Part shown: in pieces, positions 50,332 through 58,018 of the stretch
Numbering within the stretch: the stretch's first letter is position 1
Layout of the letters: each line of letters begins with the position of its first letter
Source of the DNA: Sulfurimonas sp. HSL3-2
GTDB lineage: Bacteria; Campylobacterota; Campylobacteria; Campylobacterales; Sulfurimonadaceae
Assembly: GCF_039645965.1 (NCBI RefSeq)
Contig: NZ_CP147917.1
Location: forward strand, 1,984,001-2,048,000
Direction of reading: 5' to 3'
DNA: 64,000 bases
Made by a program: the position numbers and the translations under genes
Notes under the pieces: model-generated
What the model saw: only the letters and a program-made list of their open reading frames with translations
The model's database searches: none
Told to the model about the DNA's origin: nothing

Positions 50332-50889
50332 TTATTTCACTTCATCATATGCACGTTGAATAGCCAACATATTTGCATCAATGATTTTTTGAGGTAACTT
50401 ACCTAGAATACGTTTCATATTCTCTTTGAAGAACTCTATGTCATACATCTCTGATATCTTCATAAATGCACCTAGCATCGGTGTATTTGGAATAGCACGT
50501 CCGATAGTCTCCTGAGCTATTTTGATACAATCAACCGTAAAAACTTTTTTTCCTGCAAGTTTTGGTTGAGAAGCAACAAGCTCGTCAGTACTCATATGAG
50601 TCGTAATGATATAAACAGTGTTCTCTTTATCGTTGATAGTCACATCTGTCGTATAAACAAGAGCTGGATCTATAACAAAGACATAATCTGGACTCATAAA
50701 CTTTTCGTGATTCATGATCGGTTTGTCATCTACACGATTATAAGCAGTCATAGCTGCCCCACGTTTAGCAGATCCGTAAAATGCAAATGCCTGCACCTCT
50801 TTCCCTGTTGTCGAAACAACGTCTGCCAAACCTTTTGCACCAGTAACAGCACCCTGTCCTGCACGGCTGTGCCATCTGATTTCTAGCAT
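50332..50889 (-). CDS. porG: pyruvate:acceptor oxidoreductase, gamma subunit
   Basis: A 185-residue subunit: LEIRWHSRAGQGAVTGAKGLAD at the start, QAFAFYGSAKRGAAMTAYNR, and PNTPMLGAFMKISEMY. This is the coenzyme-A-contacting subunit of the four-part enzyme. It is the first gene of porGDAB; the 120-base gap upstream is AT-rich and should hold the promoter. The order is as in Helicobacter porGDAB (recollection). Confidence 0.95.
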   Translation of the reverse strand: MLEIRWHSRAGQGAVTGAKGLADVVSTTGKEVQAFAFYGSAKRGAAMTAYNRVDDKPIMNHEKFMSPDYVFVIDPALVYTTDVTINDKENTVYIITTHMSTDELVASQPKLAGKKVFTVDCIKIAQETIGRAIPNTPMLGAFMKISEMYDIEFFKENMKRILGKLPQKIIDANMLAIQRAYDEVK

Positions 50890-51009
50890 AAAGTCCCCTT
50901 ACAATTAAAATTCAAAAAAGAATTGTTTTATGTTTGCTGTATTTTATGAAAGTTGCTCTTAAATATAGCTTGTTTTAGCAATGTTATTTATGTAAGTGAT
51001 AAAACTGTG

Positions 51010-51648
51010 TTATATCTTCCTATCAAGGATAGTTCGGACAGCTTCGAGCGCATTAGTTTTAATTATATCTGTGTGTTTTTTCAGTTCCTCGACAGCCTCA
51101 TATTCACTTACTACGGCAACACTTTTCACTCCGGCATTTTTTGCAGAAATCAGATCCATTCTGGTATCTCCGATCATCCAGCAATCATCCTTAGAAACAC
51201 TTAAGAAATCTATCGCTTTTTGGATCGGTTCGGGATGCGGTTTTGGGTTTGTGACATCTTCTCGGCCGACTAAGATTTCAAAATGTTGCATTACGTTAAA
51301 ATGCTCCATCAAGATTTTAGAATATTTGCCTGTTTTTGTAGTGACGATTCCGACTCTTGCATGTTGGCTTGCAAGCTCGATCGCTTCTTTTGCATAGGGA
51401 AGAAGTATGGTTTTTTCTCTAGATATCTCTCTGTAATGCTCTTTATATGCATCGACCATGTCCCATACGATCTTTTCTTCGACACCCAAAGAACTGTACA
51501 TCACGTCCAGCGGATGACCGATAAGGGACTTTATATCTGCATCCTTGGGAGAAGGAAGCCCAAATATCCTGTATGAGTTGTGAAAACTCTCTAAAATAGC
51601 CTCTGTCGAGTCTATCAATGTTCCGTCGAGATCAAAAAGTATCGTCAT
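51010..51648 (-). CDS. HAD-superfamily phosphatase, phosphoglycolate phosphatase-like
   Basis: A 212-residue HAD hydrolase of subfamily IA. Motifs: ILFDLDGTLIDSTEAI, GIVTTKTGKY, KPHPEPIQKAIDF and MIGDTRMDLISAKNAG. It is like Gph and PpaX; the substrate cannot be told apart by sequence. It overlaps the methyltransferase gene by 4 bases. Confidence 0.9.
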   Translation of the reverse strand: MTILFDLDGTLIDSTEAILESFHNSYRIFGLPSPKDADIKSLIGHPLDVMYSSLGVEEKIVWDMVDAYKEHYREISREKTILLPYAKEAIELASQHARVGIVTTKTGKYSKILMEHFNVMQHFEILVGREDVTNPKPHPEPIQKAIDFLSVSKDDCWMIGDTRMDLISAKNAGVKSVAVVSEYEAVEELKKHTDIIKTNALEAVRTILDRKI

Positions 51649-52244
51649 TTTTTCGCTGTCAGCAAGAAGATGCCATAAGGCTCTTTGCCCTCTTTTTCTA
51701 CTTCGAATATCTTTTGATATCTCACCTCTTTAAAGCCGTGCTTTTTTGCTATATCGAAGAGATCCGTCTCATCGAATCCAAAGTGATGCACGCCTTCGTT
51801 GTCACCGTGGAATGTCCCGTCCTCACTCATCAGATCGGCTATGGCGATAAACCCGCCCTCTTTTAAAAGTTCGTGCATTTTTTCAAAGAGTTTGTCCAGT
51901 TCTTTGATGTGGTGCATCGTCATAGAACTTACGATCCCGTCAAACTTTTTGACGCTCTTAAACTCACAAAAATCGCCGTAGCAGGAGACTACGTTATCCA
52001 TCTCCAAAGCATCAAGTTTTTCAAGCATCCCTTTTGAAGTATCGATGCCAAGCAGCGAGTTTACATGTAAAGCGATGTTTCTGCTTAAGAGTCCCGTTCC
52101 GGCACCAAAATCGATAACGTCCATCTCTTTTGTAAGAGACACCTCTTTTACGATCGCATTATAGATATTTTGCGCAAGCTGCACACGCATGCTTGAACTG
52201 TCCCAGCTGTCTGCTCTGTTGTCGAATGTACTTTTTTCACTCAT
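51645..52244 (-). CDS. class I SAM-dependent methyltransferase
   Basis: A 199-residue class I methyltransferase with VIDFGAGTGLLSRNIA (SAM loop), LLGIDTSKGML and SSMTMHHIKELDKLF, and a short end EPYGIFLLTAKK. The layout resembles UbiE/small-molecule methyltransferases; the substrate is not clear. It overlaps both neighbours (4 and 8 bases). An exact TTACATGTAA lies at 52061. Confidence 0.87.
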   Translation of the reverse strand: MSEKSTFDNRADSWDSSSMRVQLAQNIYNAIVKEVSLTKEMDVIDFGAGTGLLSRNIALHVNSLLGIDTSKGMLEKLDALEMDNVVSCYGDFCEFKSVKKFDGIVSSMTMHHIKELDKLFEKMHELLKEGGFIAIADLMSEDGTFHGDNEGVHHFGFDETDLFDIAKKHGFKEVRYQKIFEVEKEGKEPYGIFLLTAKK

Positions 52245-53742
52245 CTGTCATCTCCCAATCTTTATAATTGTGCCAGATTCCGCTAGGGCTCGGCTCAATG
52301 TTTTTTATCTTTTTATTTGCTACTGCTATGTTGTTCGGTATAAACAAAAACAGATATGGATTGTCCTGTACGATATCGGCAAAAATACTCTGCCAGACAT
52401 GTGCCAAGGCATCTCTGTCGACCATGTTCTGCATCATCTCGATCTCACGGTCAACTCTTTTATTATGATACCCAATAAAGTTAAATCCACCCTTTTTATC
52501 ATTGTCGCTGTGCCACAAAAGATAGGGATCGGGTGTGGATGAGAGCGACCAGCCAAGCAGTACGGTATCGAACTTTCTGGGAAAGACTACCATGTTTAAA
52601 AATGCCTGCCACTCCATAACGCGAAGCGTGACTTTGACTCCCGCTTTATGAAGCTGGTACTGCAGTATCTGCGCAGCATAAGGACGCACGGAACTCGAGT
52701 TTGACGTCGCTATCTCAAAGGTGAGCGGATGCTTTTCATCATACCCTGCTTCGCGTAAAAGCTCTTTTGCCTTTTGAATGTTTTGTTTAGGCGCTTTTAC
52801 CTCTTTGTTAAATGCGGATCCTGTAGGCAAAAACGGTCCTGTACAGACTCTTGCATGACCTAAAAAGAGGATGTCAACGAGTTCATCCCTGTCAATCGCC
52901 AAGGAGAGAGCTTCACGCACACGAGGGTCTTGAAACTTCTTCTTCCTTAGATTAAATCCGAGGTAGGTATAGGCATGGGCGATATCCTCATACTTTTTAA
53001 ATGTCTTAAAAAAGCTTTCATCGACCTGTCTTTCAAACTCCATCGGCTCCAAAGAACCGACATCTATCTTAGCCGACTTTAACATCAAAAAGCGGGTCAT
53101 CGGGTCGGGGATAACATGAAAGATGATCTCATCTATCTTTGGACGCCCTAAAAAATAGTCGTCATTTGCACTTAGGACTATGTCCTTTGAGTACTCAAGC
53201 TGTTTTAACTTGTATGCTCCCGTACCTACAGGATGGGTGTTAAAAGAGGAGTTCATAAGGTTTTGCTCATCTTTTAGGATATGGTAGGGAAGTATCCCCA
53301 TCATCCACGTCTCGAGTGCTTTAAAGTAGGGTTTTTTATAAACGACTTTTACCGTGTTACTGTCGACTGCCTCTACACTTTTTACCATCCTGAAATTTGC
53401 CGTATAGGGGGAGACTACATTCTTTGAGTTTATAAGTTCATATGTAAAGACCACATCTTTTGAACTAAAGGGCTCGCCGTCTTGCCACTTGACGTTTTTA
53501 TGGAGTTTAAAGATAAGTGTCGTGTTGTTTTCAAAGTAAAAGCTTTTTGCCAGATCACCGATGATGGTGGATGAGTCTTTGTCATACTTCACCAGCCCGT
53601 TAAAGATAAAGTCTGCTATCTCTGATGAGCTCGAATCTGTCGCAAGGATCGGATTTAAACGTGAGGGGTTTGCTGAAGTGGAGAGATGCAGAGTCGATGC
53701 CTGCAAAGATATAAAGATGATCAAAAGGTAAAAATAGCGCAC
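52237..53742 (-). CDS. periplasmic peptide-binding protein (SBP family 5)
   Basis: A 501-residue solute-binding protein of the DppA/OppA/NikA family with a signal peptide (about 1-15). Conserved parts: LHLSTSANPSRLNPILATD, FKLHKNVKWQDGEPFSSKDVVF, GTGAYKLKQLEY and the C-terminal PDPYLLWHSDNDKKGGFN. No ABC permease or ATPase genes are next to it, so it must work with a transporter encoded elsewhere. It overlaps the methyltransferase gene by 8 bases. Confidence 0.88.
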   Translation of the reverse strand: MRYFYLLIIFISLQASTLHLSTSANPSRLNPILATDSSSSEIADFIFNGLVKYDKDSSTIIGDLAKSFYFENNTTLIFKLHKNVKWQDGEPFSSKDVVFTYELINSKNVVSPYTANFRMVKSVEAVDSNTVKVVYKKPYFKALETWMMGILPYHILKDEQNLMNSSFNTHPVGTGAYKLKQLEYSKDIVLSANDDYFLGRPKIDEIIFHVIPDPMTRFLMLKSAKIDVGSLEPMEFERQVDESFFKTFKKYEDIAHAYTYLGFNLRKKKFQDPRVREALSLAIDRDELVDILFLGHARVCTGPFLPTGSAFNKEVKAPKQNIQKAKELLREAGYDEKHPLTFEIATSNSSSVRPYAAQILQYQLHKAGVKVTLRVMEWQAFLNMVVFPRKFDTVLLGWSLSSTPDPYLLWHSDNDKKGGFNFIGYHNKRVDREIEMMQNMVDRDALAHVWQSIFADIVQDNPYLFLFIPNNIAVANKKIKNIEPSPSGIWHNYKDWEMTDE

Positions 53743-53803
53743 TGTAACTCTTTTTTGTGTGAATTATATCAAATATAAAAAGATTAGCGGGAGTCGTAAA
53801 TAA

Positions 53804-54208
53804 CTATTGACCGATATTTACTTTCCACTTACCGTCAACTTTTACAAGCTGCATATGTTCTTTAAAGTTTTTCCCCTCTATATTTTCGATGACTATGACA
53901 GTGGCTGTCGTATCTGTCTCTGAAACTACCTGAATATCTTCTATGCGCATATGACTAAAAAAATCTTTCATACATGCGCTCATGAACTCATTTGTATCGC
54001 TATACTCATTGGTGTCCGTTTGGCATTGCATAGCCGCACCCATGCTAAAACGCATTATCGTAGGTTCTGTCGCATACTCGTTCAGTTTTTTTAAATCGCC
54101 TTTGGATAAAGCGTCATACATCTCTGTGACTGTATCTTTTGGAGCGGAACTGCATCCTAAAAATAAAAGGCCGGAAGCAGCGAGTAAAGTTATCTTTGTA
54201 AAGTTCAT
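53804..54208 (-). CDS. lipoprotein with a DUF4878/NTF2-like domain
   Basis: A 134-residue lipoprotein, signal MNFTKITLLAASGLLFLGC with the Cys followed by SS. The mature part has the DUF4878 layout: DTVTEMYDALSKGDLKKL, a pair of Cys (QCQTD, SACMKD), and the C-terminal QLVKVDGKWKVNIGQ, which is typical of the NTF2-like fold. Function unknown; probably envelope-associated. Confidence 0.8.
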   Translation of the reverse strand: MNFTKITLLAASGLLFLGCSSAPKDTVTEMYDALSKGDLKKLNEYATEPTIMRFSMGAAMQCQTDTNEYSDTNEFMSACMKDFFSHMRIEDIQVVSETDTTATVIVIENIEGKNFKEHMQLVKVDGKWKVNIGQ

Positions 54209-54358
54209 ATATATCTCCAGAATTTTAAAAATTTATTTTATCGTAAATAATCGTTTCTATTTTTTGATCTGAAAAAAAGATCGTTTGAATGCAGAGACTT
54301 TATCAGTGTTGTAAAAAAATATAGGGGTAAAAAAGAAAAAGTGTAAAGAGGAAAAAAC

Positions 54359-54383
54359 GGAAAAACCCGAAAGGGCTTTTTCC
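54359..54383 (-). terminator. terminator after rpsI
   Basis: On the minus strand GGAAAAA-G-CCC pairs with GGG-TTTTTCC across a TTTC loop (one bulged G), followed by a GTTTTTT run: a clear intrinsic terminator 10 bases past the rpsI stop at 54393. Confidence 0.88.
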
Positions 54384-54392
54384 ATGAAACGA

Positions 54393-54785
54393 TTAACGTT
54401 TACTGAATTGAGGTGAACGGCGTGCTTTTCTAAGACCTGGTTTCTTACGTTCAACAGTACGTGAATCACGAGTCATCATACCTTCAGGTTTTAGTATTGC
54501 TCTAAACGATGCATCAAATTTAACTAATGCACGAGAGATACCGTGGCGTAATGCGTCAGATTGACCACCGAAACCACCACCTAAAGTAGTAGCTACGATA
54601 TCAACTGATGTATCTTGTTTTGTTAATGCAAGTGGTTGTTTTACACGAAGTTTTTTCGCTTCAAGACCACCTAACCATGCGTCTAATGAAAGACCGTTGA
54701 TTGTGATTTTACCAGTACCCGGAGTTAACCACACTTTTGCTATTGAAGACTTACGACGTCCTGTTGCATATATTTTGTTAGCCAT
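54393..54785 (-). CDS. rpsI: ribosomal protein uS9
   Basis: A 130-residue uS9. It starts [20 protein letters not shown]; the last residues RRSPQFSKR are the conserved basic tail that reaches the P-site tRNA. It follows rplM by 11 bases, the normal rplM-rpsI order. Confidence 0.98.
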   Translation of the reverse strand: MANKIYATGRRKSSIAKVWLTPGTGKITINGLSLDAWLGGLEAKKLRVKQPLALTKQDTSVDIVATTLGGGFGGQSDALRHGISRALVKFDASFRAILKPEGMMTRDSRTVERKKPGLRKARRSPQFSKR

Positions 54786-54796
54786 CTATAATGTCC

Positions 54797-55219
54797 TTAC
54801 TTCGCTATTTGCGCAGTATGTGGATGTTCCGCACCTGCATAAACTTTTAGTTTTTTGATCATTTTAGCACCAAGTTTAGTTTTTGGTAACATACCACGAG
54901 TAGCTAATTTGAATAGTTTCTCAGGATTGTTTTCTAAAAGCTCAGTCATCTTAACACTTTTAGTTGATCCAAAGTAACCGCTGTGAGTAAAATACTCTTT
55001 ACCAGCTATCTTACCAGCACCTTTGAATACAGCTTTAGAAGCATTAACTACTACCACGTAATCACCACAATCAAAGTTAGGTGTATAACATGGTTTATCT
55101 TTACCACGAAGACGAGTAGCGATCTCAGTTACGATACGCCCAAATGTCTTCCCTTCAGCATCAATCAAAACCCATTTTTGATCGATTTGTTCAGGAGTTG
55201 CAATTTTTGTAAATTTCAT
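54797..55219 (-). CDS. rplM: ribosomal protein uL13
   Basis: A 140-residue uL13. Conserved parts include WVLIDAEGKTFGRIVTEIA, YTPNFDCGDYVVVVNA and RGMLPKTKLGAKMIKKLKVY. First gene of rplM-rpsI; the 81-base gap upstream to addA should hold its promoter. Confidence 0.98.
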   Translation of the reverse strand: MKFTKIATPEQIDQKWVLIDAEGKTFGRIVTEIATRLRGKDKPCYTPNFDCGDYVVVVNASKAVFKGAGKIAGKEYFTHSGYFGSTKSVKMTELLENNPEKLFKLATRGMLPKTKLGAKMIKKLKVYAGAEHPHTAQIAK

Positions 55220-55300
55220 TCTCGAACCTTTCGTCGAATTAAAGTGCGAAAGTATATCTACATAAACTTATAATGACCTTAAATTAAGGTTTATATAAGT

Positions 55301-58018
55301 TCATAAAATCTCTTTTATTACTACCTCATCTTCCCTTATATAGCAGAGATATCCATTGACTGGGGATGACGTGATCTCCTGCACCGCTTTTTTGTATCCT
55401 TGCACCTGTTTTACATGATGTTCGCTAGGAGATTGCGAGCTTTTATAATCGATGATATTATACCCGCCGTCAGCTCTTTTTACAAGCAGGTCCATATATC
55501 TGAGCTCGCCCTTTACCAGCATCCCCTTCTCTTTAAAACGCTCTCCCTCGGTCAGTGCTAAAAACTGCTCACTTTCTAAAAGCATCTCTACGCGTTTTTG
55601 TATGCTTTGAAGTTCATCTGCATCTAGGATATTCCCATATCTGTTTAGCATTGCACTGTAAGCTTTTTGTGTGCTCTGTTGCGTGAACTCCTGCATCATC
55701 TCCAAGTAGTAGTGAAGAGCCAGACCGAAGTTGATGGCACGCTGGTCATCCTCCTCCTCTTTTGCGACTGAGAGTATCTCCGTTTGGATTCCGTAACGCA
55801 GTGCTTTGTACTCAAGAGGTCTGCCCTGCTCTTTTTTCACCTCTTTACGCTCTTTTACATGTAAAGTACCGTAGCTCACCGCCGCTAGATCCAGCGGCTC
55901 AAAAACGGAGTCTTTCTCCTTGGAGATGATAAAAAGGTTCTCTCTTGCTCTTGTAAATGCGACATACAGAGCGTTTAGACTGTCTTCTAAGACAAGATCT
56001 TTCTCTTTTTGAAGTGCAGCTGCATATGCGCTGTCCAAAGCGTCACGGCCGCTCATCCTGAGATAGATGTTATGCAGCACTATTCCATCATACTCATAAA
56101 TGATAGGAGCACGCGAAGGTGGCGCTTTTTTCAGTCTGTCCATCACGATGACATGCTCATACTCCAGCCCTTTTGATTTATGCACGGTAAGCACTCTCAC
56201 CCCGTTTAGATCGGACGCAGCAGCAGTCGTATCATCTCTCTCGTACTCAAAGATGAACTGCTCTATATCCTGATAGTTATCCAGCATACCCATAAAGCGA
56301 AGAAGATGGAACTCACCGTCAAAGAGAGCGTATCTGTCAATGGCATCTTTTACTATCTCTTTTAAAGAGAGTGCATTCAGATCCACTTTTGCAAGTGCAA
56401 ATTCTTCACGCCCGAGCAGTGCAAAGAAGTTGTACTTGTAGATATCTTCGTTGAAATAGAGATATTTCAGATACTCGATAAGTGCTTTTACCACATCCTG
56501 ATTTATCAGTTTTGTCGTCGTCTCCGTCACGACATCTATTCCTGCATCTTTTAGTACCGCTTCGATCTCCTGCCCGTCGCCGTTTGTCGCCGTAAGTACG
56601 GCTATCTCGTTTACATCCGCTCCAAGATCTATTAGCTCTTGAAGTTTACAAAGCGTCGTTTGCAGGATATCGTCGCTTTTGACGACCTCGACATATCCGC
56701 CTGCTGCATCTGCCTTGACGCTTTGGTCTTTGTAGCCTTTGATCCTCTCTCTAAACACGCTGTTTACAAAGTTTACGACCTCTTTTTGAGAGCGGTAGTT
56801 GACCACCAGCGGCTCTACCTCTACATCGTTATCGTGCTTTACAAAATCAAAAAGCGCGCTCACTCCGCCGCGAAACCTGTAGATGGACTGTTTGACATCC
56901 CCGACAAAGAAAAAGCTTCCCCTCTCATGTACGCCCTGGCCTGAAGTTATCTCTTTGATAAGCGGACGGAGTATCTCGTACTGCAGCACGCTTGTGTCTT
57001 GAAACTCATCGAGCAGAATGTGCTCTATCTTGGAATCCAGTCTGAAATACAGAAAATCGCTGTCGACTCTGCTTGAAAGCAGTTCATGCACAAGAGCCGA
57101 GATATCGTCAAATCCTAGCTCTGCGATCTCATAAGCCAGAGCTTTTTTACTTTTGACATAGGTATCCAAAAGAGTAAAAAGAGAACTGAAAAAACTCTGT
57201 TCACGGGCTTTCATATAGAGTTCTACGTTCTCTTTGATAACGGCGAGTTCACTGTCCATAAAAGGCTGAAAACACTTTTTAAACGTAGAGTAGTCAAGTG
57301 TGTCTCTAGAGAGCCACGCTTTTGACAGGATAGACTCAAACTCTTCGCCCTCCACCGCATTTTTTACCGTAGTCGAAGCATCCTTACATGTAAGCACTGC
57401 CTCGCGTATCTTCAAGAACGCGTCAAGCGCTTTTTGCTCATACTCTTTATAGGGCGCATACTCAAATGAGAGTTTTTTTATCTCTGCGAGTTTTGAGTAG
57501 AGTTCATTAAGCAGTGAAAATATATCGCTTACACGCTTATCCATCATAAGCGAAAGGTCGATAAGCGTCTCATCTTTAAACGCTACGCTTATCTCATCCA
57601 AAAATCGTGCAAAGAGTTTTTGTTCATGCTGCGATGCGAATGTCGTGAAGTTGGGCATCAGTCCTGCATAAAGTGAAAACTTTCTAAGTATCTTTGCAAA
57701 GAACTTATCGAGTGTCATTATCTTCACGTCTGCATTTAAGAACTGCTCTAAGATCTCTTTCTTCTTCTTTAGTATCTCATCTTTTGAGATCCCGGTCACA
57801 TCAGAGATGACACTAAGTTCATCTCTGTCTTCAAGCTCTTTAAGTGTAAGGACGATGCGTTCTTGCATCTCCGAAGCGGCTTTGTTCGTAAAGGTAAGAG
57901 CAAGTACTTTTGAAGGCGATGCTCCCATAAAAAGAAGACTCAGATATCTCACTACAAGATTAAAGGTCTTTCCGCTTCCCGCACTTGCCTCGTAGGCTAA
58001 CTTATTTTTAAACATCAT
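55301..58018 (-). CDS. addA: AddA-like helicase-nuclease
   Basis: A 905-residue UvrD-type helicase with a C-terminal nuclease, the AddA partner in double-strand-break processing. Motifs: YEASAGSGKTFNLV (Walker A), VLALTFTNKAASEM, ILLDEFQDTS (DExx), FFVGDVKQSIYRFRGG, LTVHKSKGLEYEHVIV, YVAFTRARENLF, and the nuclease DYKSSQ near the C-terminus. The start is the ATG at 58018 (ATGA overlap with the addB stop); an in-frame GTG at 58030 is less likely. It carries two exact TTACATGTAA sites (55855, 57384). The order with rpsI/rplM is as I recall for C. jejuni. Confidence 0.93.
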   Translation of the reverse strand: MMFKNKLAYEASAGSGKTFNLVVRYLSLLFMGASPSKVLALTFTNKAASEMQERIVLTLKELEDRDELSVISDVTGISKDEILKKKKEILEQFLNADVKIMTLDKFFAKILRKFSLYAGLMPNFTTFASQHEQKLFARFLDEISVAFKDETLIDLSLMMDKRVSDIFSLLNELYSKLAEIKKLSFEYAPYKEYEQKALDAFLKIREAVLTCKDASTTVKNAVEGEEFESILSKAWLSRDTLDYSTFKKCFQPFMDSELAVIKENVELYMKAREQSFFSSLFTLLDTYVKSKKALAYEIAELGFDDISALVHELLSSRVDSDFLYFRLDSKIEHILLDEFQDTSVLQYEILRPLIKEITSGQGVHERGSFFFVGDVKQSIYRFRGGVSALFDFVKHDNDVEVEPLVVNYRSQKEVVNFVNSVFRERIKGYKDQSVKADAAGGYVEVVKSDDILQTTLCKLQELIDLGADVNEIAVLTATNGDGQEIEAVLKDAGIDVVTETTTKLINQDVVKALIEYLKYLYFNEDIYKYNFFALLGREEFALAKVDLNALSLKEIVKDAIDRYALFDGEFHLLRFMGMLDNYQDIEQFIFEYERDDTTAAASDLNGVRVLTVHKSKGLEYEHVIVMDRLKKAPPSRAPIIYEYDGIVLHNIYLRMSGRDALDSAYAAALQKEKDLVLEDSLNALYVAFTRARENLFIISKEKDSVFEPLDLAAVSYGTLHVKERKEVKKEQGRPLEYKALRYGIQTEILSVAKEEEDDQRAINFGLALHYYLEMMQEFTQQSTQKAYSAMLNRYGNILDADELQSIQKRVEMLLESEQFLALTEGERFKEKGMLVKGELRYMDLLVKRADGGYNIIDYKSSQSPSEHHVKQVQGYKKAVQEITSSPVNGYLCYIREDEVVIKEIL